Positions 7,441-14,496 of a stretch of DNA of 17,511 nucleotides are shown in pieces. The position numbers and the translations under genes are program-made. The first letter of the stretch is position 1; every line of letters starts with the position of its first letter. The DNA comes from Treponema sp. (GTDB taxonomy: Bacteria > Spirochaetota > Spirochaetia > Treponematales > Breznakiellaceae), in assembly GCA_031263265.1 (NCBI GenBank), contig JAISGE010000051.1:1-17511 (forward strand), written 5' to 3'. Under the pieces are notes generated by a model. The model was not told the origin of the DNA, did not search any database, and saw only the letters and a list, made by a program, of their open reading frames with translations.

Positions 7441-7827
7441 TTAAGCATGGACTACTCTATATGGTGAAAGTACTGGATAATGCTGGGTTAAAGCGAGACT
7501 GAATGCATCAAGGGTCGCCCTAAATTCCTGATAATCCATGGTATCATATTCCAAGGTATCAATTAAGACAACCCTATCCGCTTCCAAGGCATAAGCCCCA
7601 TGAATCACCTCGCAGGCATTGAGTTCAAGTAGTTTGGTAAATAGTTCAAGCCGATGCTCCTTAGGGGCATCCATAACCTGGATTCTGAAAATAACCAAAG
7701 GGTCTACATACATGATGGCCACCCCTTCCATACCGTACTCTTCATCATCAAGCAGCCATAGATTATCCGCTACTTCCTTATAGGTAACCATAAGCTCAAT
7801 GAGATATTGTTCGATTTTATTTGCCAT
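7441..7827 (-). CDS. YbjN/CesT-like small protein in operon with pspA
   Basis: A 128-residue acidic, soluble protein. The pattern of an N-terminal helix, then strands such as VAIMYVDPLVIFRIQV (about 36-51), a helix ELFTKLLELNA and a final strand-helix pair looks like the YbjN or type III secretion chaperone (CesT-like) fold. I infer this from order and spacing, not a diagnostic motif. The ATG has AAGGATGG 5 bases before it. It stands directly upstream of pspA, so it may bind or tune PspA, as small partners do in other lineages. This partnership is inference. Confidence 0.65.
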   Translation of the reverse strand: MANKIEQYLIELMVTYKEVADNLWLLDDEEYGMEGVAIMYVDPLVIFRIQVMDAPKEHRLELFTKLLELNACEVIHGAYALEADRVVLIDTLEYDTMDYQEFRATLDAFSLALTQHYPVLSPYRVVHA

Positions 7828-8143
7828 AAACCATCCTTAAAAAAACCAAAAATAGAAAATTATAGAAAAAAAAGAAAAAATCTGCCTAACATCACCCAAG
7901 CTTATCCTAAGAATACCTGCTCTTCCTTATCCATGACAAGTATGGTTTTACATCCAGCACATAGGGGTTAATATAACCGGTCAGGTATATGATAAGCCCT
8001 CCTTTCAATGTATCAATGGCGATGCACTTGTTAGTGGTGGGCCCTGTCTCTTGTTCATCAACACGTTCCTAGACCTATATTGGCTCTTTATAGTATTGAT
8101 CATACTCAGTTGTCTGTTTTTTGTCGAGAGGGTACCATAAACC
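7828..8143. other. Intergenic region between the YbjN-like and trmJ genes
   Basis: Divergent spacer of 316 bases. On the minus strand a T-rich tract (about 7861-7881) and a TATAAT box at 7859-7864 lie before the YbjN-like gene, but no good -35 box fits at 17 bases. Also on the minus strand, a 53-codon open frame (8068 to the stop at 7907-7909) has a hydrophobic stretch and a clear AAAGGAGG at 7998-8005, yet no ATG or GTG start at useful distance. It may be a decayed gene. No convincing promoter for trmJ was found. Confidence 0.5.
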
Positions 8144-8863
8144 ATGATGTTGCATGATATGGTAATCATTCTTTCCCGGCCCCAGGAATCAGGGAATGTA
8201 GGGGCGGTCTGCAGGGCCATGAAAAACATGGGCCTTTCCCAGCTTCGTATGGTTGCTCCAGGACCTTTAGATCCAACGCTCATCCGCGCCCGGGCAGTTC
8301 ATGCAGGGGAACTATGGGAAACCGCTCAGTGGTTTGACTCCATTCCTCAGGCAGCAGCGGATTGCTCCCTGGTAGTGGGAACTACACGGCGGCGGGGACA
8401 GTGCCGGAAGCCGGTGAGCCTCAGCCCTGAAGCTTTGGGGGAGTACCTCAGGAATCAGCCGGGGAAAGTTGCACTGGTGTTTGGTAATGAACGAACCGGT
8501 CTTGAAGCTGAAGAACTGGCCTTTTGTAATCTGGCTTCCCATATTCCTGCGGATCCTGGCTTTCCTTCATTGAACCTTTCCCATGCAGTCCAAATTTACG
8601 CATATACCCTGTTCCGGGCATTGAGTCCAGTGCACGCAGTGGAAGGTACCTGGGTACCGCTGGATCAGACCGGGCTGGATCGTTTGGTTCACTCGGTAAC
8701 TGAGTCCCTTGCGTCTCTGGGTTTCTATAAACAGCCTGGCCGGGAAGAACAGGAGCGGTTTTTCCGGGATGTTTTTGCCCGAGCCGGCCTTTCTATCCGG
8801 GAAGGGGCCTATCTAGAGAACATCTTTTCTAAGGCAGCCCATTTAGGAAAAATAGGGAAATAG
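8144..8863 (+). CDS. trmJ: TrmJ-type tRNA 2'-O-methyltransferase (SPOUT class)
   Basis: The 239-residue protein shows the three motifs of SpoU-type SPOUT methyltransferases: RPQESGNVGAVCRAMKNMG at 12-30, the knotted SAM-binding loop LVFGNERTGL at 111-120, and PSLNLSHAVQIYAY at 141-154. The C-terminal extension of about 75 residues matches TrmJ, which methylates the ribose at position 32 of the tRNA anticodon loop. Two ATGs in tandem (8144, 8147) give a protein N-terminus like that of known TrmJ proteins; GAGAGGG at 8126-8132 is the likely ribosome site, 11 bases from the first ATG. The annotation is strong for the SPOUT family, a little weaker for the exact tRNA position. Confidence 0.88.
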   Translation: MMLHDMVIILSRPQESGNVGAVCRAMKNMGLSQLRMVAPGPLDPTLIRARAVHAGELWETAQWFDSIPQAAADCSLVVGTTRRRGQCRKPVSLSPEALGEYLRNQPGKVALVFGNERTGLEAEELAFCNLASHIPADPGFPSLNLSHAVQIYAYTLFRALSPVHAVEGTWVPLDQTGLDRLVHSVTESLASLGFYKQPGREEQERFFRDVFARAGLSIREGAYLENIFSKAAHLGKIGK

Positions 8864-8905
8864 AAACCCCTCCGGCTGTCTTTTCATTGGCAAAAAAATA
8901 CAATA

Positions 8906-8919
8906 TAGTCATGTATGAA
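8906..8919. promoter_or_regulatory. Dyad box upstream of the Rrf2 gene, candidate autoregulatory site
   Basis: This is the second copy of TAGTCATGTATGAA (first at 6639-6652), with core TCAT-GT-ATGA. It lies 45 bases before the Rrf2 start and just after a TACAAT (8899-8904) that could be a -10 box, though no good -35 accompanies it. Rrf2 regulators often repress their own promoter, hence the suggestion. Confidence 0.3.
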
Positions 8920-8963
8920 AAAAGAAAAAAGAGCAAAATAGAGAGGAAAGGGGGTATTTTTCA

Positions 8964-9389
8964 ATGCGGATTACCACACGGGGTCGGTATGCACTCCGGG
9001 CATCCTTGGCACTGGCAAAAATGGGAAAAGACGGAGCCCCGGTTTCCATCAATCATTTATCGGAACAGGAGCATATTTCATCGGTATTTTTGGAACAGAT
9101 TTTTTTTAAGCTCCGCAAAGCGGGGATTGTTTCATCGGTCCGTGGACCTGGGGGGGGCTTTTATTTTGCTCAACCTCTGGATAAACTCACTATTAAGGCG
9201 ATTTTGGATGCTGCAGGGGAAGATTTAGAGAGCATCTCCTGCGATAAGCGCCAGAAGACCTGTGACCGAATAGGGGCCTGTCTTAGCCACGGAGTATGGG
9301 TGGATGTAACCAGTATGGTGAATAATTTTTTTAAGAATGTAACCTTGGCGTCGATTCTTGAAAAAAATACGTTGCCGGAAAATACGTAA
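8964..9389 (+). CDS. Rrf2 family regulator, IscR-like with iron-sulfur ligands
   Basis: A 141-residue DNA-binding protein. It begins MRITTRGRYALRA, the standard Rrf2 winged-helix start, and the recognition helix region ISSVFLEQIFFKLRKAGIV lies at 38-56, followed by the wing RGPGGGF (60-66). Three Cys plus a His, C93-x6-C100-x5-C106-x2-H109, match the [2Fe-2S] ligand set of IscR, although the first spacing is one residue longer. It should therefore sense iron-sulfur or redox status. The usual iscS and iscU genes do not follow; the next gene encodes a multi-domain membrane protein. The ATG has AGGGGG upstream. IscR orthology is not certain, so no symbol is given. Confidence 0.9.
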   Translation: MRITTRGRYALRASLALAKMGKDGAPVSINHLSEQEHISSVFLEQIFFKLRKAGIVSSVRGPGGGFYFAQPLDKLTIKAILDAAGEDLESISCDKRQKTCDRIGACLSHGVWVDVTSMVNNFFKNVTLASILEKNTLPENT

Positions 9390-9493
9390 CCAGAGAAGAC
9401 TGGTTGGGAATAGAATAATGTGGACAATCGGGAGGGGCCTTGAGCGTTCTTTCACAATTCAAGAGCCTGGAGACTAAAAGAGTTCCGGCCAAG

Positions 9494-9499
9494 AGGAGG
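9494..9499 (+). promoter_or_regulatory. Ribosome-binding site fixing a GTG start
   Basis: A perfect AGGAGG lies 7 bases before GTG at 9507-9509. It settles that the membrane-protein gene starts with GTG. Confidence 0.85.
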
Positions 9500-9506
9500 A
9501 ATATCC

Positions 9507-11000
9507 GTGGGATATACCGTAAAGAATAAAGAAGCATACCTGAAGATCACTAATGCGTTCAAAAAGCAGCGGAAAGGGGCTACTGTCGCGGATATAGTGG
9601 CTCAAACCGCGTTACCCTTGAACACGGTCAGGGAACTGGTTCCGGTTGCGGCAGATGAGTATTCAGGACGCCTTGAAGTAACCGAATCCGGGGAAATCCT
9701 CTACTCCTTTCCCCAGGGTTTTACCAGTAAATACCGGGGTTTTCGGGCAGGTCTGCGTAGATTCACCGACAGGGTTCTTGAAGGGATGAAAATCGCGGGG
9801 AGTATGCTGTTTAAGGTCTGGATCATGGTGATGCTCGTTGGGTACTTTGTCCTTTTCATGCTCATTGCCTTGGCTGCTTTGGCGGTTTCAGTAGCTGCCA
9901 GTTCCTCCAATTCAGATAGCCGCTCGGAAGGCCGGGGGGGAGGCTTGTTCCTTGCAGGAAGTATCTTCGACCTCATCATCCGGATCTGGTTTTATTCGGA
10001 ATTAACCAAGACCATAGATCGCTCCTTTAATGGCCGGTACTATACCGAAAGAAACTCCCGGCCTAAAGGCAAGCCCCTGTACAAGGCGATTTTCTCTTTT
10101 ATTTTCGGGGACGAAGATCCGAATGGGGATTGGATCGCTAAAGAAAAACAGGCCGTCATCGCCTATATCCAGGCAAACCAGGGAGTCATCTCCCTCCCGG
10201 AATACATGACCCTCACCGGCTCTACTCCCGCAGAAGCAGAGCAAAGGCTCACCGCCTGTTGTGTAGAATTCGGCGGACTCCCGGAAGTTACCGATGCAGG
10301 AACCTTGGTATATCGTTTCGACGACCTCCTCCTCCGGGCTGACCTGCGGGATCGTTCCTTTGGCGGTTCTGTTCCCTTGAAACGGCTCAAACATTTCTCA
10401 TCCAACCCTAAAAAGATGAATGTATGGTTTAGTGTCATCAATGGGATAAATTTAATCTTTGGAGGGTATTTCCTGTTCAATGCCCTGGGTACCGGCCCTA
10501 TCACTACCCAGGTGCAATTCGATGCGGCTTCATACCTGTACAAAATCACCTATGTCTTATCAAGTTCTGTGGTGGATAATCCCTTGCCCCTCATCTTGGT
10601 GGGCTTAGGGCTTGTTCCCCTTATCTTTTCCCTGCTGTTTTGGCTTATTCCGAGTCTGCGGTACTTCTTCACCAAACAAACGAATGAAACCGTTAAACTT
10701 GATAATCTGAGGAAGCTAGGGTACGGGGCGATGTGGTCAAAGCCCCAGGGGATTACCAGCAATGACCTCAAGGCAGATAGGCCGGAGTGCAGGCCCAAGA
10801 ACCTGGGGGCTGCTCAGAACCAGGTGATCAAGGAGATGGGGGCTTATTCGATTCCTGAAGTGGGCCTGGATACCGGAGGAAACCCGGTCTATACGTTCCC
10901 TGAGCTTGAGCGGGAAAAACAAGCCTTGAGTACCTACCGGGCTTCTATAAAACCCGAGGCGTCTTCCCTAGGCCGTACAGTCTTTGACAGCAATGCCTAG
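9507..11000 (+). CDS. Membrane protein with three repeated winged-helix-like modules
   Basis: A 497-residue protein starting at GTG (AGGAGG 7 bases before). Three copies of a small module recur: about 25-69 (ATVADIVAQTALPLNTVREL...LEVTESGEILYSFP), about 226-272 (GVISLPEYMTLTG...PEVTDAGTLVYRFD) and a shorter one about 435-465 (VGLDTGGNPVYTFPEL). Each resembles a helix-turn-helix followed by a beta wing ending in (V/L)YxF. Membrane segments lie at about 103-130, 310-328 and 358-383. Between the first two modules is FSFIFGDEDPN at 196-206. From memory, cyanobacterial and plastid proteins of unknown function share both this FGDxxPN motif and the module; this needs a search. It is co-directional with the Rrf2 and Memo genes. 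Function unknown. Confidence 0.75.
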   Translation: MGYTVKNKEAYLKITNAFKKQRKGATVADIVAQTALPLNTVRELVPVAADEYSGRLEVTESGEILYSFPQGFTSKYRGFRAGLRRFTDRVLEGMKIAGSMLFKVWIMVMLVGYFVLFMLIALAALAVSVAASSSNSDSRSEGRGGGLFLAGSIFDLIIRIWFYSELTKTIDRSFNGRYYTERNSRPKGKPLYKAIFSFIFGDEDPNGDWIAKEKQAVIAYIQANQGVISLPEYMTLTGSTPAEAEQRLTACCVEFGGLPEVTDAGTLVYRFDDLLLRADLRDRSFGGSVPLKRLKHFSSNPKKMNVWFSVINGINLIFGGYFLFNALGTGPITTQVQFDAASYLYKITYVLSSSVVDNPLPLILVGLGLVPLIFSLLFWLIPSLRYFFTKQTNETVKLDNLRKLGYGAMWSKPQGITSNDLKADRPECRPKNLGAAQNQVIKEMGAYSIPEVGLDTGGNPVYTFPELEREKQALSTYRASIKPEASSLGRTVFDSNA

Positions 11001-11070
11001 TACCCCAGGACCTGGAGTGTTTTTAAGAAGCCTATAGGCATACCGGGGAATAATTCGCTATGCTCATGCT

Positions 11071-11931
11071 ATGACACTTAGGAAAGGATCCCTTCCCCGG
11101 GGCTGGTATCCCCAGGATGGAGAACAGATCCGTGATTTTTTAGCTTCGATTCCGCTCCCGCCACAGCCGCGAACTGCCCGGGCTGCGGTAGCGCCCCATG
11201 CGGGCTGGGTATATTCAGGGGCCATAGCTGCCGCTTCTGTAGCTGCTTTGAATCCTCAGGCAGATACAGTGGCAGTCATTGGGGGCCATCTTCCTGCGGG
11301 CTTACCGCCCTTGTTTGCTGAAGAAGACGGGTTTGCCAGTCCCCTGGGAAATATGGAAATGGACCGGGAACTTAGGGCACTGTTAAAAAAAGAACTTCCG
11401 GGGAAGAGCTTCCGGCGGGGAACTGCTCCAGACCGGTATCAGGATAATACCGTTGAAGTTTTAATTCCCATGGTACATTATTTTTTCCCCCAAGCATGGC
11501 TGCTGTGGTTCCGGCTTCCTGCGGAAATGGCTTCTTTTGAGGCAGGAAAAATACTGTTCCAGGCGGGAAAATCTCTGAATCGCAATGTGGTGGTCTTAGG
11601 TTCTACTGATCTTACCCATTATGGGGATCAGTACGACTTTTCCCCTATGGGAAAGGGGAGCAAAGCCCTGGATTGGGTGCGGGAGGTCAATGACCGTCGT
11701 TTTATTAAGACCCTGATAGAGGGAAAGGCTGAAAGGATCCTTGACCAGGCTTTGGAGGATAGGTCTGCTTGTTCGGTGGGAGCGGTCCTGGCTACGCTGG
11801 GTTTTGCCCAGGCAAGCGCCACGAGTAAAGGGGAGCTTTTGGCCTACGGCACCAGTGCAGATGTAAGCGGTGAAGACCAGGAAGTACCGGATTCCTTTGT
11901 AGGATATGCTGCCTTGGGGTGGTATGCATAG
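11071..11931 (+). CDS. amrB: Memo family / AmmeMemoRadiSam system protein B
   Basis: A 286-residue cytosolic protein of the Memo family, whose fold is related to class III extradiol dioxygenases. The expected features are in order: RKGSLPRGWYP near the N-terminus (usually R-K-x-x-V-A-G-x-F-Y-P), PHAGWVYSG at 42-50 with H43, GGH at 71-73 with H73, STDLTHYG at 178-185, C234 in the SACSVG segment, and SFVGYAALGWY at the end. H43, H73 and C234 correspond to the metal-site residues of human Memo. The family's EHSxEVQ motif is changed to DNTVEVL (125-131), replacing a His with Asp. AMMECR1 and radical-SAM partner genes are not next to it here. Its activity is unproven in any bacterium I know of. 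Confidence 0.85.
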   Translation: MTLRKGSLPRGWYPQDGEQIRDFLASIPLPPQPRTARAAVAPHAGWVYSGAIAAASVAALNPQADTVAVIGGHLPAGLPPLFAEEDGFASPLGNMEMDRELRALLKKELPGKSFRRGTAPDRYQDNTVEVLIPMVHYFFPQAWLLWFRLPAEMASFEAGKILFQAGKSLNRNVVVLGSTDLTHYGDQYDFSPMGKGSKALDWVREVNDRRFIKTLIEGKAERILDQALEDRSACSVGAVLATLGFAQASATSKGELLAYGTSADVSGEDQEVPDSFVGYAALGWYA

Positions 11932-11948
11932 AGTATAGATGGAATTTG

Positions 11949-11991
11949 TCCCCTTCCCGTGAGTCGACGGATGCGTAGCTTTTGAAGGGGA
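11949..11991. repeat. 8-base inverted repeat between the Memo gene and the IS remnant
   Basis: TCCCCTTC (11949-11956) pairs exactly with GAAGGGGA (11984-11991), and three more positions outside continue the stem with one G-T pair. The 27-base loop is long and no T-run follows. It spans the left edge of the transposase homology, so it may be part of a junction scar or a stabilising hairpin after the Memo gene. Confidence 0.45.
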
Positions 11992-12534
11992 TAACGAAAC
12001 CGAAAAGTCATTTGGATAAGCGGCGAGACGGACACGACCTGAAGTACCGGTATCGGTGGATAAACGGGGTGGAGATACGGGAGTATAAGGAGACACTATT
12101 GGTAAATTACCTTGATTTTCAGATAAGGAATGAGGAGAAAGGGAAGGTCACGTATCATAATAGTAGACAATGCGGGGTTGCTGATGGAATGCGGGAAGGC
12201 ACGGTGGAAGATACAGAACGAACATAACAATGTGCTTAAAAATCACGGGTACAACCTGGAACATAACTTTGGGCATGGGGCGGAACACGCCTGTGAGCTA
12301 TACTGTCTATTGAACCTGTTGAGCTTTCAGTTTCACGGGATACTGCAACTTATTGACGAGGGATACCGGAAAGCCCGAGGGTCTTTTGGGAGGAGGGAGG
12401 AGTTTTTCAACGGATTGAGGTTTTCACTCCGACGGTTTCTGCATGAAAGCTGGGAGGATTTCATGCTCTTTGTTATCGGTGATGAAGATGACGGGGAATT
12501 GTTCAATTGCTCCCAAAAAATAAAAAGATGGTAG
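11982..12534 (+). pseudogene. 3' remnant of an ISNCY-like transposase gene, frameshifted
   Basis: Two overlapping frames together give the C-terminal part of a transposase of the ISNCY/IS1202-like type. The first frame carries KPKSH and then YRYRWINGVEIREYKETLLVNY. The second carries GKARWKIQNEHNN, NHGYNLEHNFGHG and the helical LLNLLSFQFHGILQ stretch. Both are characteristic in order. The frame changes near 12162-12166, where about 8 residues of the expected sequence are absent, which fits a deletion of about 25 bases. The N-terminal half or more of the gene is missing upstream, and no terminal inverted repeats were found. The second frame stops at 12532-12534, directly before sequence resembling an acyltransferase. 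The element is dead. Confidence 0.8.
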
Positions 12535-12576
12535 AATCATTCAAATGGTAGTGAGACATATAATGTACCTATTTAT

Positions 12577-13512
12577 GTGGAAAAAATAATTGAATTAGTT
12601 TCATCATTTACTTGTGTTGCTGTCCCGTTGTTTTTTGTAATATCAAGTTGTTTGTTATATTCAAAAGAAGATTCATTCATAATAAACATAAAGAAAAAAA
12701 GTAAAACTATTATTTTGCCATATCTTTCGTGGATTGTTTTAACAATCATATTTTATTATGTCGCTCAAAGTTTCTCATTTACGAAAAAATATTTTGCGAC
12801 TGTTATTATAAGAAACTTCACAATGCTTGATTGGATACAAGCGTTTATTGGTAAAATAAATGCACCTGAAAATCCTACTGCACATTATCCGATTGTTATG
12901 CAGTTTTGGTTTTTACGGGACTTGATCATTCTGAATATATTTTATTTGCCCCTTAAAAAGGTAATTGATACATTCCCGGTAAGTACATTTGCTTTGTTGT
13001 TTGTTTTATGGATAGTAAATCCGCAAATATATATTATAAACACTGGTGCTTTATTCTATTTTGCAGTTGGCTATTATATTGTAAAGTACAATGTAAGTTA
13101 TAAAACCATTGATAAAATCAAATTTCTTGATCTGGTTTTGATGTACTTTGTAATAATTGTATCAAGGTTATTCTTGCAAGAATATGTTCCAATAATCGGG
13201 AGTATAAACATCATTATAGCACTTATATTTTTCATAAAACTAAGTGCTTATTTTATAAAAAATAATGCCCTATACACTATTCTTAATTGGCTGAAAGAAT
13301 ATGCTTTTTGGATATATGCATTGCACATGCTTTTAGAAGCAATATTGATAAAATTGAGTGTGTTAGTTATACCAATGAAGGATGGGTGGCTTTTACTGCA
13401 ATATTTTGGGGTTATAATTGTTACAACCAGTTTACTTCTGGTAATAGGCATTAGTGTACGGAACATAATGCCAAAATGTTACTCACTTTTAACTGGTGGT
13501 AGGATAAAATAA
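12577..13512 (+). CDS. Acyltransferase-3 family membrane protein, 5'-truncated
   Basis: From a GTG at 12577 this gives 311 residues with about nine membrane segments and the family sequence VAVPLFFVIS near residues 14-23. Later parts such as LPYLSWIVLT (about 46-55) and FWIYALHMLL (about 244-253) match acyltransferase-3 (OatA/WecH-type) proteins, which move acetyl or similar groups onto cell-envelope sugars. The first membrane helix, which normally carries the conserved Arg and catalytic His region, is absent from the GTG-start product. In-frame codons between 12535 and 12577 encode NHSNGSETYNVPIY, which could be the tail of that lost region, so the gene likely continued upstream before the IS junction. 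The gene is strikingly AT-rich compared with neighbours, suggesting foreign origin. No good ribosome site precedes the GTG; a pseudogene is likely. Confidence 0.75.
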   Translation: MEKIIELVSSFTCVAVPLFFVISSCLLYSKEDSFIINIKKKSKTIILPYLSWIVLTIIFYYVAQSFSFTKKYFATVIIRNFTMLDWIQAFIGKINAPENPTAHYPIVMQFWFLRDLIILNIFYLPLKKVIDTFPVSTFALLFVLWIVNPQIYIINTGALFYFAVGYYIVKYNVSYKTIDKIKFLDLVLMYFVIIVSRLFLQEYVPIIGSINIIIALIFFIKLSAYFIKNNALYTILNWLKEYAFWIYALHMLLEAILIKLSVLVIPMKDGWLLLQYFGVIIVTTSLLLVIGISVRNIMPKCYSLLTGGRIK

Positions 13513-13604
13513 TAATGTGCAATGGAGCAAAGCCACTACCGCACTGAGGATGCCGCCTTCAGCGGCTTGGCCTGCTTAGTTCCTTCACCCAGGAAGCGTT
13601 TCAC
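13513..13604. other. Convergent spacer with two small hairpins
   Basis: Between the acyltransferase stop and the regulator stop, GCCGC-CTTCA-GCGGC (13552-13566) and TTCCT-TCACCC-AGGAA (13580-13595) can each fold. Neither has a T-run on either strand. They may still act as weak bidirectional termination or mRNA-end structures. Confidence 0.35.
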
Positions 13605-14273
13605 CTATGGGTACACTTCTTCGGGGGAACGTTCTTTTTTGACCTGGCTGCGGATGGCGTCCAGATCATTATAAAGGGTAAATTTGCTAATCCCAAGTTC
13701 CCGGCATATCCTGATGCTTGATTTGGCGATCTGAAAAGCCCCCCTGCTGTCCAGGTGGGAAAGGAACGTCTGGCGTTCCTCTTTGTTCATTTCCCCGGTG
13801 GGTTTCCCGATGAGCTGCCGGGCCTGCCGGATAAGAAATTCCAGCAGGCTGTTGATGTCCTGGGCAAAAAATTCATCCTGGCTGGTTTCGAAATGGTTAT
13901 ATTTCCGTAAAAAATCCTCAAACCGGATCGTTTCGGTAATATCCAGATTAATGCAAATGGAGCCGATAACCCCGCCTGCGGCATTTTTTAGATATATCGA
14001 AGATGAACGGAGGATTTTACCGTCGGGGGTGGTGGTTACATAGTTGAACCTATCCCCTTCATCCAGGCGGCCGTTCAAGACTTCGAGCCCCAGGTTGCTC
14101 CCGCAACCTCCTATTTGCCGTCCGGTTATGTGGCCGTTGCGAATGTCTATAATCGTGTGATTGTAGTCCCTGGTAAGGTCATGCAGTACTATTTCGCACC
14201 GGTCCCCAAATTGGGAAGCTATAAGGGTAAGGAGCTGCTTCAAAAATTGTTTCTCATCTGCTAACCGTTCCAT
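13605..14273 (-). CDS. YheO/DauR-type regulator (PAS-like domain plus HTH)
   Basis: A 222-residue regulator. Residues 1 to about 120 show the YheO-like PAS domain: FGDRCEIVLHDL at 22-33, a Gly-rich turn GGCGSNLGL near 55-63, and SICINLDIT at 105-113. The C-terminal part, about 170-210, is an HTH of the DauR type (GAFQIAKSSIRICRELGISKFTLYNDLDAI). Such proteins bind small ligands and control nearby catabolic genes. It is transcribed away from the sugar-importer operon and its start is 224 bases from the binding-protein ATG, so it probably regulates that operon. The ligand is unknown. Confidence 0.85.
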   Translation of the reverse strand: MERLADEKQFLKQLLTLIASQFGDRCEIVLHDLTRDYNHTIIDIRNGHITGRQIGGCGSNLGLEVLNGRLDEGDRFNYVTTTPDGKILRSSSIYLKNAAGGVIGSICINLDITETIRFEDFLRKYNHFETSQDEFFAQDINSLLEFLIRQARQLIGKPTGEMNKEERQTFLSHLDSRGAFQIAKSSIRICRELGISKFTLYNDLDAIRSQVKKERSPEEVYP

Positions 14274-14353
14274 GATTGTATCTTACTTTTTGTTTTGCCT
14301 TTTTTCAAGCCGGAGGCCGGAGAATCCATAAGACCTAACAAAAAATAATAAAT

Positions 14354-14382
14354 TTTGTATTTTTAGCTTGATTATCTTACAA
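14354..14382 (-). promoter_or_regulatory. Possible promoter of the YheO-type regulator gene
   Basis: On the minus strand TTGTAA (14377-14382) and TACAAA (14354-14359) are 17 bases apart. The boxes are imperfect. The -35 overlaps one repeat unit of the facing promoter, which would allow joint control of both directions. Confidence 0.35.
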
Positions 14383-14397
14383 ATAGTATGTTACAAT
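14368..14397 (+). promoter_or_regulatory. Probable promoter of the sugar-importer operon
   Basis: TTGATT (14368-14373) and TACAAT (14392-14397) are 18 bases apart. Transcription would begin near 14404, about 93 bases before the binding-protein ATG at 14497. The -35 is part of the first TTGATTATC repeat. Confidence 0.5.
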
Positions 14398-14426
14398 TCT
14401 TGATTATCAGGGAAACCTTACAAATA
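14368..14426. repeat. Repeated boxes in the divergent spacer, candidate operators
   Basis: TTGATTATC occurs at 14368-14376 and again at 14400-14408, 32 bases apart (about three helix turns). TTACAAATA occurs at 14377-14385 and 14418-14426; the two pieces are adjacent in the first set and split by 9 bases in the second. They overlap the promoters of both divergent genes, where a regulator such as the adjacent YheO-type protein would bind. Confidence 0.45.
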
Positions 14427-14486
14427 TTCAGATGGGGAGAATGAGTTTATTTTCCCTTTGAATCTTTGGGAGCCTTTCAAACTTTT

Positions 14487-14492
14487 AGGAGG
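14487..14492 (+). promoter_or_regulatory. Ribosome-binding site fixing the binding-protein start
   Basis: AGGAGG lies 4 bases before ATG at 14497-14499. It rules out the upstream TTG at 14458 as the start and leaves an uninterrupted signal peptide at the N-terminus. Confidence 0.8.
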
Positions 14493-14496
14493 ATAC

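Noticed and set aside
9388..9405. AACCAG/CTGGTT hairpin at the Rrf2 stop as a terminator
   Set aside because: Six pairs, but followed by GGGAATAG rather than T residues.
12228..12534. The second transposase frame as an intact small gene
   Set aside because: Its motifs are only the C-terminal part of a known transposase type, and the preceding part is in another frame.
14458..14496. TTG start 13 codons before the binding-protein ATG
   Set aside because: AGGAGG and the signal peptide both point to ATG 14497.
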